Origin: Plectrocnemia conspersa
Taxonomy: Eukaryota; Arthropoda; Insecta; Trichoptera; Polycentropodidae
Reading direction: 5' to 3'
Assembly: GCA_009617715.1 (NCBI GenBank)
Contig: VTFK01000066.1
Location: 372,001-436,000, forward strand
DNA: 64,000 bases
The stretch's first letter is position 1; each line of letters starts with the position of its first letter. Positions 48,401 to 59,292 of the stretch are shown one piece after another. The translations under genes and the position numbers were made by a program. The notes beneath the pieces were generated by a model. It made no database searches. It was not told the DNA's origin and saw only the letters and a program-made list of their open reading frames with translations.

Positions 48401-50050
48401 AAAAGTTCAACGGAAGCTGATAAACAAGCTCGACAGTCATTTTCCAGAAACACTTTTCCGTTCGTTTAAATATTTTCATAAACCCTTTTTAAGAAGGTTT
48501 TATTGAATGCGCTTAAATTGTACAGTTATTATTTTACTGAGTATTTGATACAAAAGAGCAGTTTTCAATTTATTTGAGAGTATACTATATGTTGACTAAT
48601 TATTATAATATTAAATAATCAAATAATTTTACGATCAAGTTTCTAAGATCGTGGATTAAGCGCGCAACAACTCATCCTCGATAATCCTTAAGATAAAATA
48701 GTTTAACAAAGGGTTTCGAATCTGTTCTTAATCTCCAACTTAACACTGTAAACACTAAACATCTAACCAGAGATTACCGATTTAGTGCATATTAAATTAC
48801 CAGCGTCGTATACGTTTTCAAACTAGGACACTTGACTGTTATTGATATTTAATATACATATTATGAAGAAGTATTTTGTATTTTATTATTTTTTGGTCTA
48901 AGCTTTCTCTAATGATTAGTACAACTTCTAGGTGAAATTTCATACGATAGTAAGTTTCTAGGAAGCTATAAAGTAACGCGCGAGAACTGCAAAGGCGAGA
49001 TCATTTCCTTTACCCTGTCTCGTTATCAACGTGTCAAAGGTTCCTTGTTAGTGTAAGTTTTTAATTATAATAAAAATATATATTTCACATAATCTCATTA
49101 AATATTTAAAAATGTCAGAAATATGAGCATATTTATAAATATAAATGAGCGGTATATTTTTTTATGAAGTTTACGACTGGGAAATACAGCCTAAGGATGG
49201 ATAAACTTTTTTATAGGCTCATGAAAAATAACTTTTTTTTTAATACGCCAGCATATTTTAGGGGTTCGAAATGGATCATAATAGGGAGTGAGCTAAAATA
49301 TTCATTAGCTCAGTAATTGCTGATATACAAATGCTTGGATTAAATTGTATAAAAATATAGCAAATGCGGGAATATTATTACATAAATAATAATTAAAACA
49401 TGATTACCATTATATTTATAATATAATATTAACAAAATTAACATTTCATAAATATTTGGGTTAATATTTTATATAAGCCTCAAGGGTATTCTAATACTTA
49501 AATAAAATTAATTTATTAATTTATATAAAATAAATAAAAACCATCGTGACTTATTATGTTATGTAGAATCATAAATATTATATGTTAAAAAAATTAATAA
49601 AAAAAAACTTTATTTTTTAAATTGTATATGATGCATGTCTTTAAATACATTTATCGTTAAAATTTTGTAAAATAAAAATGAATAAGTCTAACATTTAAAC
49701 TAAAGTATTTTTTTAATGCACAACGATATATGTATATAAATCGTATTTTGCAGCAATATTTTTTTGCTTTAATAAAAATATTTAAGTCGTACCTGAACAG
49801 ATAAAACGATTACCAAATCGTTAGCTCTTGTTGATAAAGTCTTTTTTAACTCAAGAAAATTCTTAAGTGACTAAAAACATAGACACTCAATATTTTTTTT
49901 ATCAAATTTAGGACATAAAAATAGAGATATACTCATGATTTAAAATCGGAAATTTCATATTAAATGACATAATATAATAACTGTATTAATTATTACTAAC
50001 CAGAGTCTCAGTTTTCACATCATCTCAATATAATAAGGTTAGTTTCTAAT
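48400..50050. other. Mixed then AT-rich, no gene seen
   Basis: Small GC-richer patches lie at 48640-48820 and 48960-49060. ACCATCGTGACTTATTATG at about 49542-49560 may be another eroded tail of the dispersed retroelement. Confidence 0.35.
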
Positions 50051-50069
50051 TATCACACATACAGGATAT

Positions 50070-50345
50070 TTATCAACTTCGTCCATCGACCAAGAGACGT
50101 CCTTTGTCTTTCGCTGTAAAAGGAGACCATGTCTCGATCGTTGCTCCACCGAACATCACCGCTATTATTGCTAAATAATTAACGAAATTCTCAGCGGATC
50201 GGTTGCAAAGAAAACACCCCGAGGGTGGAGAGTGGTGATTCGTTACGGCTTTTGATTTTACCACCCCTACGTAAGGAGTTTTCGGGGGAGGTTGAATAAA
50301 TTATTTCACAAAGCATAATCTCATAATGAAGGTGAGGAGAGAGGT
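50070..50345 (-). other. GC-richer block with unrecognised minus-strand open frame
   Basis: The frame at 50264-50073 has balanced residues (S-A-E-N-F-V-N-Y-L-A-I-I-A-V-M-F-G-G, then ending R-L-L-V-D-G-R-S-stop). It lies about 90 bp beyond the candidate exon on the same strand. No domain is recognised. It could be regulatory DNA or exon sequence. Confidence 0.2.
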
Positions 50346-50353
50346 TGCCTTAC

Positions 50354-50502
50354 CTTTAATTTAGTTGTTAATACGCTCGTACCTCCAGCTGTAAACAGCA
50401 GGGCAGAGCCGCATTCAGCAGAAACAAAATATTCTCTCCCGCTGGAAATCCCTTCGCAAATTGACTTAAGCACTCGGGCGCGTTGTCGATCCGGAATCTC
50501 AC
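50354..50502 (-). other. Candidate internal coding exon (unproven)
   Basis: On the minus strand an acceptor-like TTATTTTCGCAG ends at 50503. Two donors follow: GTACGAG after 50383 and a stronger GTAAGG after 50354. Using the first donor the segment is 120 bp, exactly 40 codons, and reads VRFRIDNAPECLSQF, then A-K-G-F-P-A-G-E-N, then ILFLLNAALPCCLQLE, which has natural-looking amphipathic composition. Using the second donor it is 149 bp, with the other open frame beginning GEIPDRQRARVLKSICEG. I recognise neither peptide. The main argument is the combination of splice sites, open frame and raised GC; chance is quite possible. Confidence 0.25.
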
Positions 50503-50754
50503 CTGCGAAAATAATTGTCGAATAAATAACTAATTTAGCGGGCATTTTGTGTAAAGTGGAAGTGCGTTGACATAGTAATCTCAATTGCTGCTCGATGATT
50601 CATAACAAAGTACTTGATAAATCGTTAAAATAAACATATGTACTCATAGTATTGCCAATATGAGTACATAGATTTAAAGTCCGGGTTTTCTAAATTAAGG
50701 TTTCCTGTAAATTTATTATAAAAGACTTAAACCTCTTTTTTTGCATTGACTAAT

Positions 50755-51165
50755 AATAATCGTTGGCAAGCTATTTATTTATTCACTTTTATCCCAACAA
50801 CCCAAAATGGGTCTTTGCCCTCTCCAAGAATTTTCTCTAGCTCTTTCGAACCTTTGCCTGTATTCTCTAGTTGTTGGTTTTAGGTGCACTAACATCTTTC
50901 GTAACATCATGCAACCACTGAAGTCTTAGTCTTCCGGCCGATCTTCGACACGTCAGCGCTAGTCCGATCAAAGTCTTATAAATTAATATTTTTGTGTGAC
51001 GAGGTAGCGTTTATGATTTTATTTGTGTTATTCAGCTAAAATAGCATTTATTTTCTGACATTACTGACATAATTTTTAGCTGCTACCAGGGTTCCAAAGT
51101 ATATGAAGTCCTTGACGTTTATTTGGATGTCCGCAGTATACTGGCTCTCGGTTTGTTTTACGTTA
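50755..51165 (-). pseudogene. Non-LTR retrotransposon RT C-terminal end
   Basis: Read on the minus strand from about 51165: VKQTESQYTADIQINVKDFI, then Y-F-G-T-L-V (the 'F.YLG..V' block), a decayed stretch, GRLRLQWLHDVTKDV (about 50955-50910), then in the next frame TREYRQRFERARENSWRGQR and P-I-L-G, ending near 50770. This is the C-terminus of RTE-related/other LINE pol proteins ('GRPR.RW.D.V..D......A..R..WR..V..A....G'). At least one frameshift and several stops make it inactive. It is the only clear RT fragment on the minus strand. Confidence 0.8.
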
Positions 51166-51349
51166 ATTATTATTAAACTCCATTTTTACAAATCAGTATC
51201 AAAACAAACATAACAAAAACCGTAACAATAACTATAGACAGTAATTCTAAAATGAATTTACTATTTAGATATTATTTTTTATAAAAATAGTGTAAATAAA
51301 TATAATATAATAATGTAAACATTGTATATAATGTATACATAAACGTATC

Positions 51350-51445
51350 GATGATAGAAAATAATGAAGCATCACATGTACAATTAAAAGCAGAACTTAT
51401 CAAAGCACATAAGCAAATAGAAGAGCTCAAATCAAAGTTTCCGTA
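51350..51445 (+). pseudogene. Short coiled-coil-like open frame, possible 3' end of a lost gene
   Basis: ATG at 51350 opens a 31-codon frame, MIENNEASHVQLKAEL then I-K-A-H-K-Q-I-E-E-L-K-S-K-F-P-stop. It has a heptad-like pattern and far more polar, charged residues than chance frames here. It ends 15 bp before the left terminus of the large inverted-repeat element. It could be the last exon of a host or transposon protein. No family recognised. Confidence 0.25.
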
Positions 51446-51460
51446 AGCAATGAGACTAAA

Positions 51461-51870
51461 TGGCAACGTCACAAATAAGCGCGGACAAATGAGTGTGTGT
51501 CAAAAGAGCGCTGCATTATAAGCGCTGCGTCATAAAAGCGCTTACCAAAGTAGCGCTGTAACAAAATAGCGTGCGTCAAATGCGCAGACAGTCATATGAG
51601 CGTTTGACAAAAAAAAACACGTCATAAGAGCGCAAAAATGCTTGAAGAAAATTAAATAATATATATTTTAGGAATGATGTATACAAAATATAGGTAAATT
51701 GTGAAAAATTTACAAAGAATAAAAATTCACGAAACATAGGCGGTAAAATTAATATTTTATGTGCCAGAGCGTATTAACGATTAAAATGATTTGTCAATGA
51801 AAACATTATTATTTATTAATTATTACGTACATACGAAAGTATGGCTCCCCATTCACATACGTACGATATA
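51461..51870 (+). repeat. Element A left inverted arm with tandem units
   Basis: The outer part repeats units of the form TCA-(three A/T)-RAGCG-, for example GTCAAAAGAGCG, GTCATAAAAGCG, GTCAAATGCGCA and GTCATATGAGCG, separated by short GC-rich words (CTGC, CGTGC). The inner part from about 51640 is non-repetitive and matches the right arm in reverse complement. Confidence 0.85.
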
Positions 51871-52449
51871 CTTATATATTTTGTACTAAAATTAAACGCT
51901 GATTTTAAATTTATCATTACATTTGTTCTGTAATGTTTCATTAAATTGACAAATAATTATCGACTCAACTTGCAATGAATGCGTATAATAGTGCAGGTAT
52001 ACGGCCTCTCAGTAGTTAGATATCATTCCTACTACTATTACAATCACAGTAATAATAACACAGTTAATATTAAATTCCTGGTCACTTTCCTTAACATCCA
52101 TTATTATATCGTCATTCGTAATTATATGGATAATTTCTAAAAATAAATCAATATATGTATTCAAAAATAATTAAAACACTATTACTAATTCTGTTTTACG
52201 CGACTTAGTAATTTACTAGCTCGAAAAGACTAATATTATTATTTGAGTTGCCGCTAAAATGTCGATACCCAGATCGATAGTTGTCAATCGCTGATTTGTT
52301 TAGTGCGAGTGAAATAGCGAGCTCTGCTTGCTTCTCGCTCTGTTTTTCTAATCCTTTTATTTCATAACAGACACACACTATTAAGTGAGAATTATGCAAA
52401 ATTAGAGCATATAATCCCGTTTCATCCCATATCTTAAAAATATAGATAC

Positions 52450-52880
52450 CCTTTGAAGGAAAAAATCAGTTTAAGACCAATAATTATCGCGTTATGCGCG
52501 GTCTTAAAACCGCTCGATCCGGCCATGTTCCGATGAAAAATTTTACAATAAACTTACACTCGTAAATTGAAGAATATTGAGTTATTTGCATAAGTTGAAA
52601 ATTCAATATTACTAAAATGTGTTTTTTTACCATTAATTAATTGAAATTGGCAAAATTAGCTCCAACACAAAGCCAATAAATGCATTTCAAGTTATGAGTG
52701 CAACGCTTGGAATACGATGTCGACTTACTACAAAATTAGAAAGACATTACCTTGTCAACCGGATTATGATGCCTACAATTGTAAATATCCTCACGGGCCA
52801 CGCGACTTCGGCGTCACTCCGCAGTGGAAGGGACGCGGTGGAAAAGACGCGGTAGAAGCGACGCCTCGCCTCGCGTCGGT
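52450..52880. other. GC-richer interior of element A
   Basis: CpG-bearing sequence including AAAACCGCTCGATCCGGCC. It does not resemble a transposase on either strand. It may be captured host DNA or an internal promoter. Confidence 0.3.
52824..52865. repeat. Three-copy 14-bp minisatellite
   Basis: GTGGAAGGGACGCG (52824-52837), GTGGAAAAGACGCG (52838-52851) and GTAGAAGCGACGCC (52852-52865) are exactly tandem. The array then runs into TCGCCTCGCGTCGG. Confidence 0.9.
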
Positions 52881-53389
52881 TGCACTCTGATGCAACGACT
52901 TTGCATAGCAACAATATATTGTGTGTATAACACTCAAATTTTAGCTATAAACACTATTATAAACACTAATTTTTTGTATACACTGCTTAATTCTAACACA
53001 TACACTAAATTACACTGGTAATTAAAATGAATTGAAATCACTTTATAATGCACTGCTAATTAAAAACATCGAAAGGCATATTATTATAAAAAATATCAAC
53101 GAAAACACTTATTCGAGAAAAATGTAACACGACCGTTAATGACTAATGTCATATAGCTACTGAATTTTTTTTAAATATTTCGAGATGCATAAACAAGTTC
53201 AAACGAGTTCAAGGTTATGCTTCTGTTATGTTCATATAAACCATAACGATTAAAATGTCGTGCATCTCAGATTACAAAAAAAAATATTTTTTATCGAAGG
53301 TTGACAATTTGTCTATTTTTAAAATATTTATCTCCAATTCCAATTATCTTAATGCAAGTTGTTTGTTTATTTTTAATATTTTAATGCGA

Positions 53390-53450
53390 GAGTGACACGA
53401 AGGTCACCTTTGTTGTTGACTTGTTGACCTTCTAAAAGTATAATGTCGAT
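53390..53450. promoter_or_regulatory. Inverted nuclear-receptor half-sites
   Basis: GAAGGTCAC at about 53398-53406 and TTGACCTTC at about 53423-53431 are inverted AGGTCA half-sites about 16 bp apart, inside element A. Each fits orphan-receptor monomer sites (AAGGTCA). Functional meaning is inferred. Confidence 0.3.
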
Positions 53451-53571
53451 GATTACAAGTTTTATATTATTTAAATCTAATTTATATGTGCCAAATTTAC
53501 GACATTTTCAAATGACGTTTTTTCGTTGAAAATAGTTAAAAAAAATATACTTTTATTACATATTGATAATA

Positions 53572-53591
53572 TGGGGGCTAGGGGGGGGCTG
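53572..53591 (+). other. G-tract (possible quadruplex)
   Basis: GGGGGCTAGGGGGGGG sits abruptly in AT-rich DNA. A matching C-tract (TCCCCCCTAACTGC) lies at about 53993-54006 in inverted orientation, which suggests a nested inverted structure inside element A. Confidence 0.45.
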
Positions 53592-54044
53592 AACAAAACT
53601 ATATTTTGATATTTATTTTCTTTATTTTATAAACATAGTATGTATTTATTTTATTGAAAATTAATTTTATTCGACGCTCCTTCTTACAAAAGTCAGCAAT
53701 AACCGCATTATATAATCAGTATATTTTCAGAGTGTCCTTGAAAAGAAAGTTCTTGTTTAAATAAAAAGCAAATCACGTCAATTAGTTTGAAAATATATCT
53801 GTTTGCAGTAACTTTTTTATTATTTTATTCAACATTTGCCTTAAATTGAGCACTGAAGAAATCTTCGATAAGATTTTCTTTACTATTTTTTTTAAATTGT
53901 ATAGTAGCGCATATGTGAGGTTGAGAGCATTCGTGCTTTTTACGAGCTTCATTTAAATTGTAATAAATTTAAAAATATAGTTTTTGTTCCTATCCCCCCT
54001 AACTGCATGCCCTGTTTCAAAGTTACCGCATGACACTGATATGC

Positions 54045-54442
54045 ATATATCGCATGTATGGGGATGGGGGGCCATACTTTCGTATGTACTTAATAATTAA
54101 TTAATAATAATATTTTTATTGTTTAATTATTTTAATCGTCATTGCGCTCTGGCATATAAAATACTAATTTTACCGCCTATATCTCGTGAATTTTAATTCT
54201 TAGTAAATTTCTCACAATTACTTATATTTTGTTTAGATAATTCCTAAAATATTCATTACTTGATATATATCAAGTTGTTTTTGCGTTCTTATGACGTGCT
54301 CTCTTTTTTTAAGCGCTCATATGACTCTCTGCGCATTTGACGCACGCTATTTTGTGATAGCGCTACTTTGGTAAACGCTCTTATGACGCAGCGCTTATAT
54401 GACGGCGCTCATTTGACGCACGCTCTTTTGACCGGCTGCCAT
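54045..54442 (-). repeat. Element A right inverted arm with tandem units
   Basis: Reverse complement of the left arm. It reads GTCAAAAGAGCG, GTCAAATGAGCG, GTCATATAAGCG, GTCATAAGAGCG, GTCAAATGCGCA and GTCATATGAGCG from the outer end inward, then the same non-repetitive inner sequence. Unit order matches the left arm, so the two arms arose from one sequence. Confidence 0.85.
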
Positions 54443-54444
54443 GA

Positions 54445-55015
54445 TGAATACCTCAAAAATATCTACGCCATAGAATATCTGTGTTAAATAAAAATCAAAA
54501 TTGAAGCCATGAGAAGCAAAAATTAATTCCGCAATGCGTAACAAAGATATAGCGAAATTATGAAGAAGCTTCCAAAACGGCAATAGTTGAACTAACATAA
54601 TTTACACAGTGTTTATATTAAAACATACAGCATGAAAGATAGAAGTAATAATGATTCTGAAGCCAGGAAAACCATAACACGAAGTTAAATCCTACAGATC
54701 CAAATTTAAGAAGAATCTGTGAATATTTAATTTTGTGTTTTAAATTAGCATTTTCGTACTTTGAAATAATAAAACACAAAAATCGGGTGAGTTTTATGAA
54801 TAGTCATACAGAATAATATTTATGGTTAGCGCTAACGAGTTATTTTCCTGATTTTTGTTATTTTTGCGGAAGAAATGAAAGTACAACCTTTCTATTAGAT
54901 ATTCACTGATAATGTTTATTCATTATTGTACTATAACGTAATAAATGTATTATTAAAATATTTTATAATTTGTCTATTTAAAAAAAAAACATTTAAATCC
55001 TAAAATTAAAATAAC
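54445..55015. other. No gene recognised
   Basis: Mixed sequence next to element A. A minus frame at 54395-54598 straddles the terminus and is not convincing. Confidence 0.35.
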
Positions 55016-55019
55016 CCAA

Positions 55020-55250
55020 TCGCAGTGTCAGAAAAAAATAGAGAGCCGCGATCGCATCCCTTAGTCTTATCCGTCGCGACAAGGATGCTTCATATGCAGG
55101 AGCCATACAGATTTGTCACTAGGTTTTCAAGCACAATGATATTTAAGTGATAGCAATGAATAATAATCTAATTTAGGTGCGCACTATAACCGTATTCATT
55201 TTTTAAAATATTTATTATGGTGGTCAAGTTGCTTAAAAAAAATGAATACA
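55020..55250 (+). repeat. Dispersed retroelement 3' region, copy 5
   Basis: GAGAGCCGCGATCGCATCCC (about 55040), CTTATCCGTCGCGACAAGGATG, TTTAGGTGCGCACTATAACC and the decayed terminal ATGGTGGTCAAGTTGC follow the order of copy 4. More diverged at the 3' end. Confidence 0.75.
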
Positions 55251-55860
55251 CAATATGTTAAATAAAAATTTATCCAACTGTTGCTAGATTGATATACAAT
55301 ATGAATACAATCCCTTAATACTTATTATTTTTTTATAAATAAAAATCAATTTTGCAAATAAAACTTTGCTATTTATTTAATAGTATGCTTACTTGTAACT
55401 AATACTGTTTAGTATTTAGTCGGCTACTATAATACTTTAAAATGTGACGGTACTCGAAAAAATAATAATAAACAATTCGGTAAGACACACGATATTAAAT
55501 TTCGATCTAATTGAATATTGTTTTAATAGAAAAATATGTACTACTATTTATAGTTGTCCCAAAAATCTTTGCGTTTTTTTTCTTACATTTAAAAAAATAT
55601 ATAGCTTTTTATACAATAACGACACTTTTACTATTCATTTCAAGTTTGTTAATAGTGGTCGTTTAATTGATGCTATTTATTAACGGGATATAATATGTTT
55701 CGATATGTTCAACCCTAAATCAACAACGGAACTACAATTTAAATATTCCAATTGAGCTATATTATATTTTATGAGTTTCTTTATGCGACAATGGCATTTA
55801 AAAACATCTGCAATGAAATAAAGAAGGATGCCACTAAATTTAAAATTTTTTAAATATTAA
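55250..55860. other. AT-rich, possible left part of the mariner
   Basis: The plus frame at 55444-55683 (79 codons) is unrecognised. The last 100 bp may belong to the mariner that follows. Confidence 0.3.
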
Positions 55861-55899
55861 TCAAAAAATTTGGTAGTCTTTAGGGGTTGTTAGTGAGGG

Positions 55900-56635
55900 T
55901 ATTAGGGCTGCCATCTAAGCAGGTCCGAGATTAACGATACAGAAACTAGTACAAAACGTGTCGCTTACATCAGTTCACAGACATTAAAAAAATAGAAAAT
56001 ATGCTTATTGGCAAAATATTGGTATCTGATAAATTATATGAGCAAAATCTCGCGCAACAAATCCTAGAAAAAAAATATTTTTTCAATCAAATTTTCACAA
56101 AAGATAAGAATTGGATTTTTTACTTTAATATGCGACGTAAAAGAAGTGGTTAGATGCCAATCAACCCCGAGAACAGGATTACACCGAAATAATATAATGG
56201 AATGCATTTGGTGGGATATGATGAAATTAATTCCCTATGAGTTATTGTATTATGGACAAACAATTACGAAATACACATAGTGTGCTCTGCTAATTTGTTT
56301 AAAAGCAACTTAGACCATAAAAAGACCTTACTTTAATATTTAAATAAGGATAATTTTACACCAAGACGGCGCTCGCCCTCATGTATCCAAGAAGACGATG
56401 AGAAAAATCAATAGATTTTCTTAGAAACTCATTCCTCACTCACCGTATTTTTCAGATATTGTATTATCTAATTAGATCTTTGCAACAGTTTAAAGTTTAA
56501 AAAAATATTTTATAAAAGCGAATATAAAAAAAATACATTAATGAATTTATAGCTTCGAAAAATACATTACTTTTCGAATCAGATATATAAAAAAATATTG
56601 AATAATTGTACAAAAATATGATGAATATACTAATT
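55900..56635 (+). pseudogene. Decayed mariner-family transposase
   Basis: Pieces in order: a helix-turn-helix-like remnant at 55910-55990; Q-N-L-A-Q-Q-I-L-E then FNQIFTKDKNWIFYFNMRRK at about 56044-56145 (family 'F...TGDEKWI.Y.N...K'); R-S-G then IMECIWWDMMKLIPYELLYY and G-Q-T-I at about 56194-56265 ('ML..WWD..GV.YYELL..GQTI'); QDGARPHVSKKTMRKI at 56362-56409 (family 'HDNARPH', second catalytic aspartate kept); HSPYFSDIVLSN at about 56434-56469 ('YSPDL.PSD', where the third catalytic aspartate reads asparagine). The C-terminal residues fade near 56635. Stops and frameshifts make it inactive. I could not find both terminal inverted repeats by eye. Confidence 0.85.
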
Positions 56636-56639
56636 AGTA

Positions 56640-56930
56640 AAAATATTATATCTTTTAATTTTTAAGTCATTTAATCCGGACCTTAAAGGACGCAAAGACT
56701 TATAAAACAACCTGATACTTAATCAAAAGCTTTCTGTACACATTATTTTATTTTCAATTCTCAAGATTGCCTACCACTTATTTTAAACATTTAGTTGGAT
56801 TATTTATTCATAAAATATAATTTATGATTTTTTTTAAATTAAAACAAACAGCCGATTTATTACCAACCCAAACACATTACAATTTCAAAACATATTTATA
56901 ACTCGGCACGTTTTAAATGAAATCAACACC
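56640..56930. other. AT-rich stretch, no gene seen
   Basis: Nothing recognised; it may hold the 3' end of the mariner. Confidence 0.35.
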
Positions 56931-57059
56931 GACCATAAAGCTTATGATAATCTCCCAGCCACGCACACGTAATCTGCATATTAAATGCACCCGAAGAATT
57001 TTATATACATATTCCTGAAATATTATGAAGCTCTCTGTGCGATGGGGGTTGGGTACCCC

Positions 57060-57160
57060 TTAGCTACGATCAACCCCAGTTGTGCTACGAGCGCCAAGCG
57101 CTTCGGTCGCGTGCTACGACGTCGGCTACGGCCGCTACGAAAGTTCTACGCGCTACGAAC
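57060..57160 (+). repeat. Cluster of CTACG-core heptamers
   Basis: GCTACGA occurs at 57063, 57084, 57113, 57134 and 57152, GCTACGG at 57125 and a decayed TTCTACG near 57144. That is seven units in about 96 bp, with GC-rich spacers of irregular length. The spacer GCGCCAAGCGCTTCGG is itself partly palindromic. It ends abruptly at CGAACTAATATTTT. This looks like the subterminal array of a DNA element with the partner end missing or outside the window. Confidence 0.6.
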
Positions 57161-57164
57161 TAAT

Positions 57165-58230
57165 ATTTTAACATTAAACAGTAATGCAAATTTATTGAAT
57201 AATAATAATTAAAATCATAAGTGCTTAACAATCTTTTTAAATATATATTTATAAATACAAATAGGTAAATCTTTTTTCATGGAGCAGTTCTTGTACTTTT
57301 ATGCTACAAAAAATGTTTTTTTTATTAAATTCTGATTTTAAATTGGTCATTAGTTTATATAAATACAAAAGTCAAATTTTTATTTTATTTATAAAATTCC
57401 AAATCAATCTTATAATATTAACATTGAAAACTTTAAGCTTTTCGTTAAAAAAAAAAATATTGTATATTTTCTATATCATTAAAAAATATCAGTGCTTATA
57501 TTTTCATGATTATTTAATTATTTATTGTAAGTGCGTAAAGATTTCTATAATAAAAACTATTTCAGCAATATTAATTGTGAAGCTCTAATATGTGTTTGCC
57601 AATGATGATTTTATGGTTACTTTTCAATGACAATACATACTATCATATATACTATTTTCTAATTTATAGTCAATTTTATTATTTAGCACTATTTCTTGTG
57701 CTGCATTTGCCTTATCAAAATATTTTACTAATAATATTTAAATAGCTGCTTTGCTTTTTTTGGCATAACCTAACCATAACAAAATACACATAAAAACTGT
57801 GTCGTATTTTTTATTATCATTCCTACATCATGAGATTTGGAAATTATTATTTTAGTTAGGAATGGGTGACTTATACTAAATTAGTTTTAACTAAACTTAA
57901 AAAATTCTACATCGTTCATAAATTAAAACTATGTAGATTTAAGATCAGAAAGTTATTTTCGTACCAAAATTTGTAGCAAAAAAGTGTTTTTAAAAAAATA
58001 TAAAACATGTTTGTATACATAAATATATATTTCAAAAATCCAATTATAATGATATAAAACGTAAAGTGAAATAAACTATGTGTCATCAACAGAGCGGAGA
58101 GAATTGGATTATTTTTGCAAATTTATGAAGCCTACATTTTTATTATTTTTTTACATATTATACATTTTATTGCGAATTAAATTTATGATCTATGTTATTT
58201 TTTGTTCCGCAAACTCTGCGTAATATTATT
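57165..58230. other. AT-rich stretch, no gene seen
   Basis: The plus frame at 57301-57588 (95 codons) is L/F/K/I-rich low-complexity with no motif, so it is not called as a gene. Confidence 0.4.
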
Positions 58231-58239
58231 TTTTTTATA

Positions 58240-58760
58240 TTCCTTACGTATTTTTATCTCCGTAATAAAAAATGTGGTACAAGAGGCGTAAATTAATTAT
58301 TCTCCGACGTTGAGTCGCATTAATATTTAATATAAAATTCAAAGTGATTGTGCGATAATTGTTATCTAATATAAAAATAAATTTATCAAATAAACGCCTT
58401 AAGGGATTTTTTAATAATTTATTTTAGGATCGGTTGTCGTAAAAGAGATGTATACATTTACATAATTTTGTTACCGTGTTGTGTAAAATAGTATCAGTTT
58501 TATTGAAACACAATCCCGTTTGATGGTGAAAATACGATCCTGTGCAAAAGGTAAAAAAACTTGTTATTGCTCCCTTTTGATCTACAGTCAAATATTTTAT
58601 TTGACCTTTTCTCTCTCGTGACTGCGCAGTTAAACGGTGAAAATAAAATGTTTTCTTTTTTCAGTCTTTCGCGTCATTCACTTCATATATTACACAAACG
58701 TCTTTGGCAATATTATATTTCTTAGAATGTAATTCACGCTAGAACGACTGATTAAAGTTG
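58240..58760. promoter_or_regulatory. Weakly GC-richer block, candidate regulatory element
   Basis: Slightly more CpG than the flanks (TTCTCCGACGTTGAGTCGC near 58300; CGTGACTGCGCAG near 58616). No coding signal. Confidence 0.2.
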
Positions 58761-59290
58761 TACGACTCCTATGAAATATTTTCATTACTTTAACTAAAAT
58801 TAAAACTACAGCAATTCATCGGAAATTACATAATTGAAATAATTTTAACTCTCCAGACGCAAGATTTAATTTGATAAGAATTAAATAGAAATTGTATAAC
58901 TTTTATACAAAAAAGAAACATATATTTTGATTGCATTAAAAAATAATCTTTCACTCCAATTTTATAAGAAAGACGTTAATAATCCAATTTGATTACCATA
59001 TTTCTGTATTATAAAAAAAATGTAAATAATTTTTTACTGTACATTTTTATAAGCTTTTGTAAAATGTAGCAGCAAAAAGTTTAAAATAATAAATTTCATA
59101 ATATTTTAACTTATGTCTTAGGTATTTTTATATTTTCTTTTAAAAGTCTAAAATTTACTTTTGCAGATATTTCTCAAAACTTAACTGTTACCAAAATCAT
59201 ATTTACATATAGTTACCCATTTTTATCAATATCACCCCTTTAATACTTTGTTTTTAATCTAAAAGCAATTAACAATAATAACATCTATTT
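58760..59290. other. AT-rich stretch, no gene seen
   Basis: Nothing recognised. Confidence 0.4.
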
Positions 59291-59292
59291 TC

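Larger units (their letters stand above)
51461..54442. mobile_element. Long-TIR foldback-like element A (about 3.0 kb, non-autonomous)
   Basis: Bounded by inverted repeats of about 400 bp: ATGGCA at 51461 and TGCCAT ending at 54442. The outer 170 bp of each arm is a degenerate tandem array. The inner part is unique sequence, also inverted: GTACATACGAAAGTATGGC at 51829 against GCCATACTTTCGTATGTAC at 54070. The interior of about 2.2 kb is mostly AT-rich with one GC-richer stretch (52450-52880) and no transposase I can recognise. Foldback (FB) and Galileo elements of Drosophila have this architecture; membership is not established. No clean target-site duplication was found. Confidence 0.8.
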
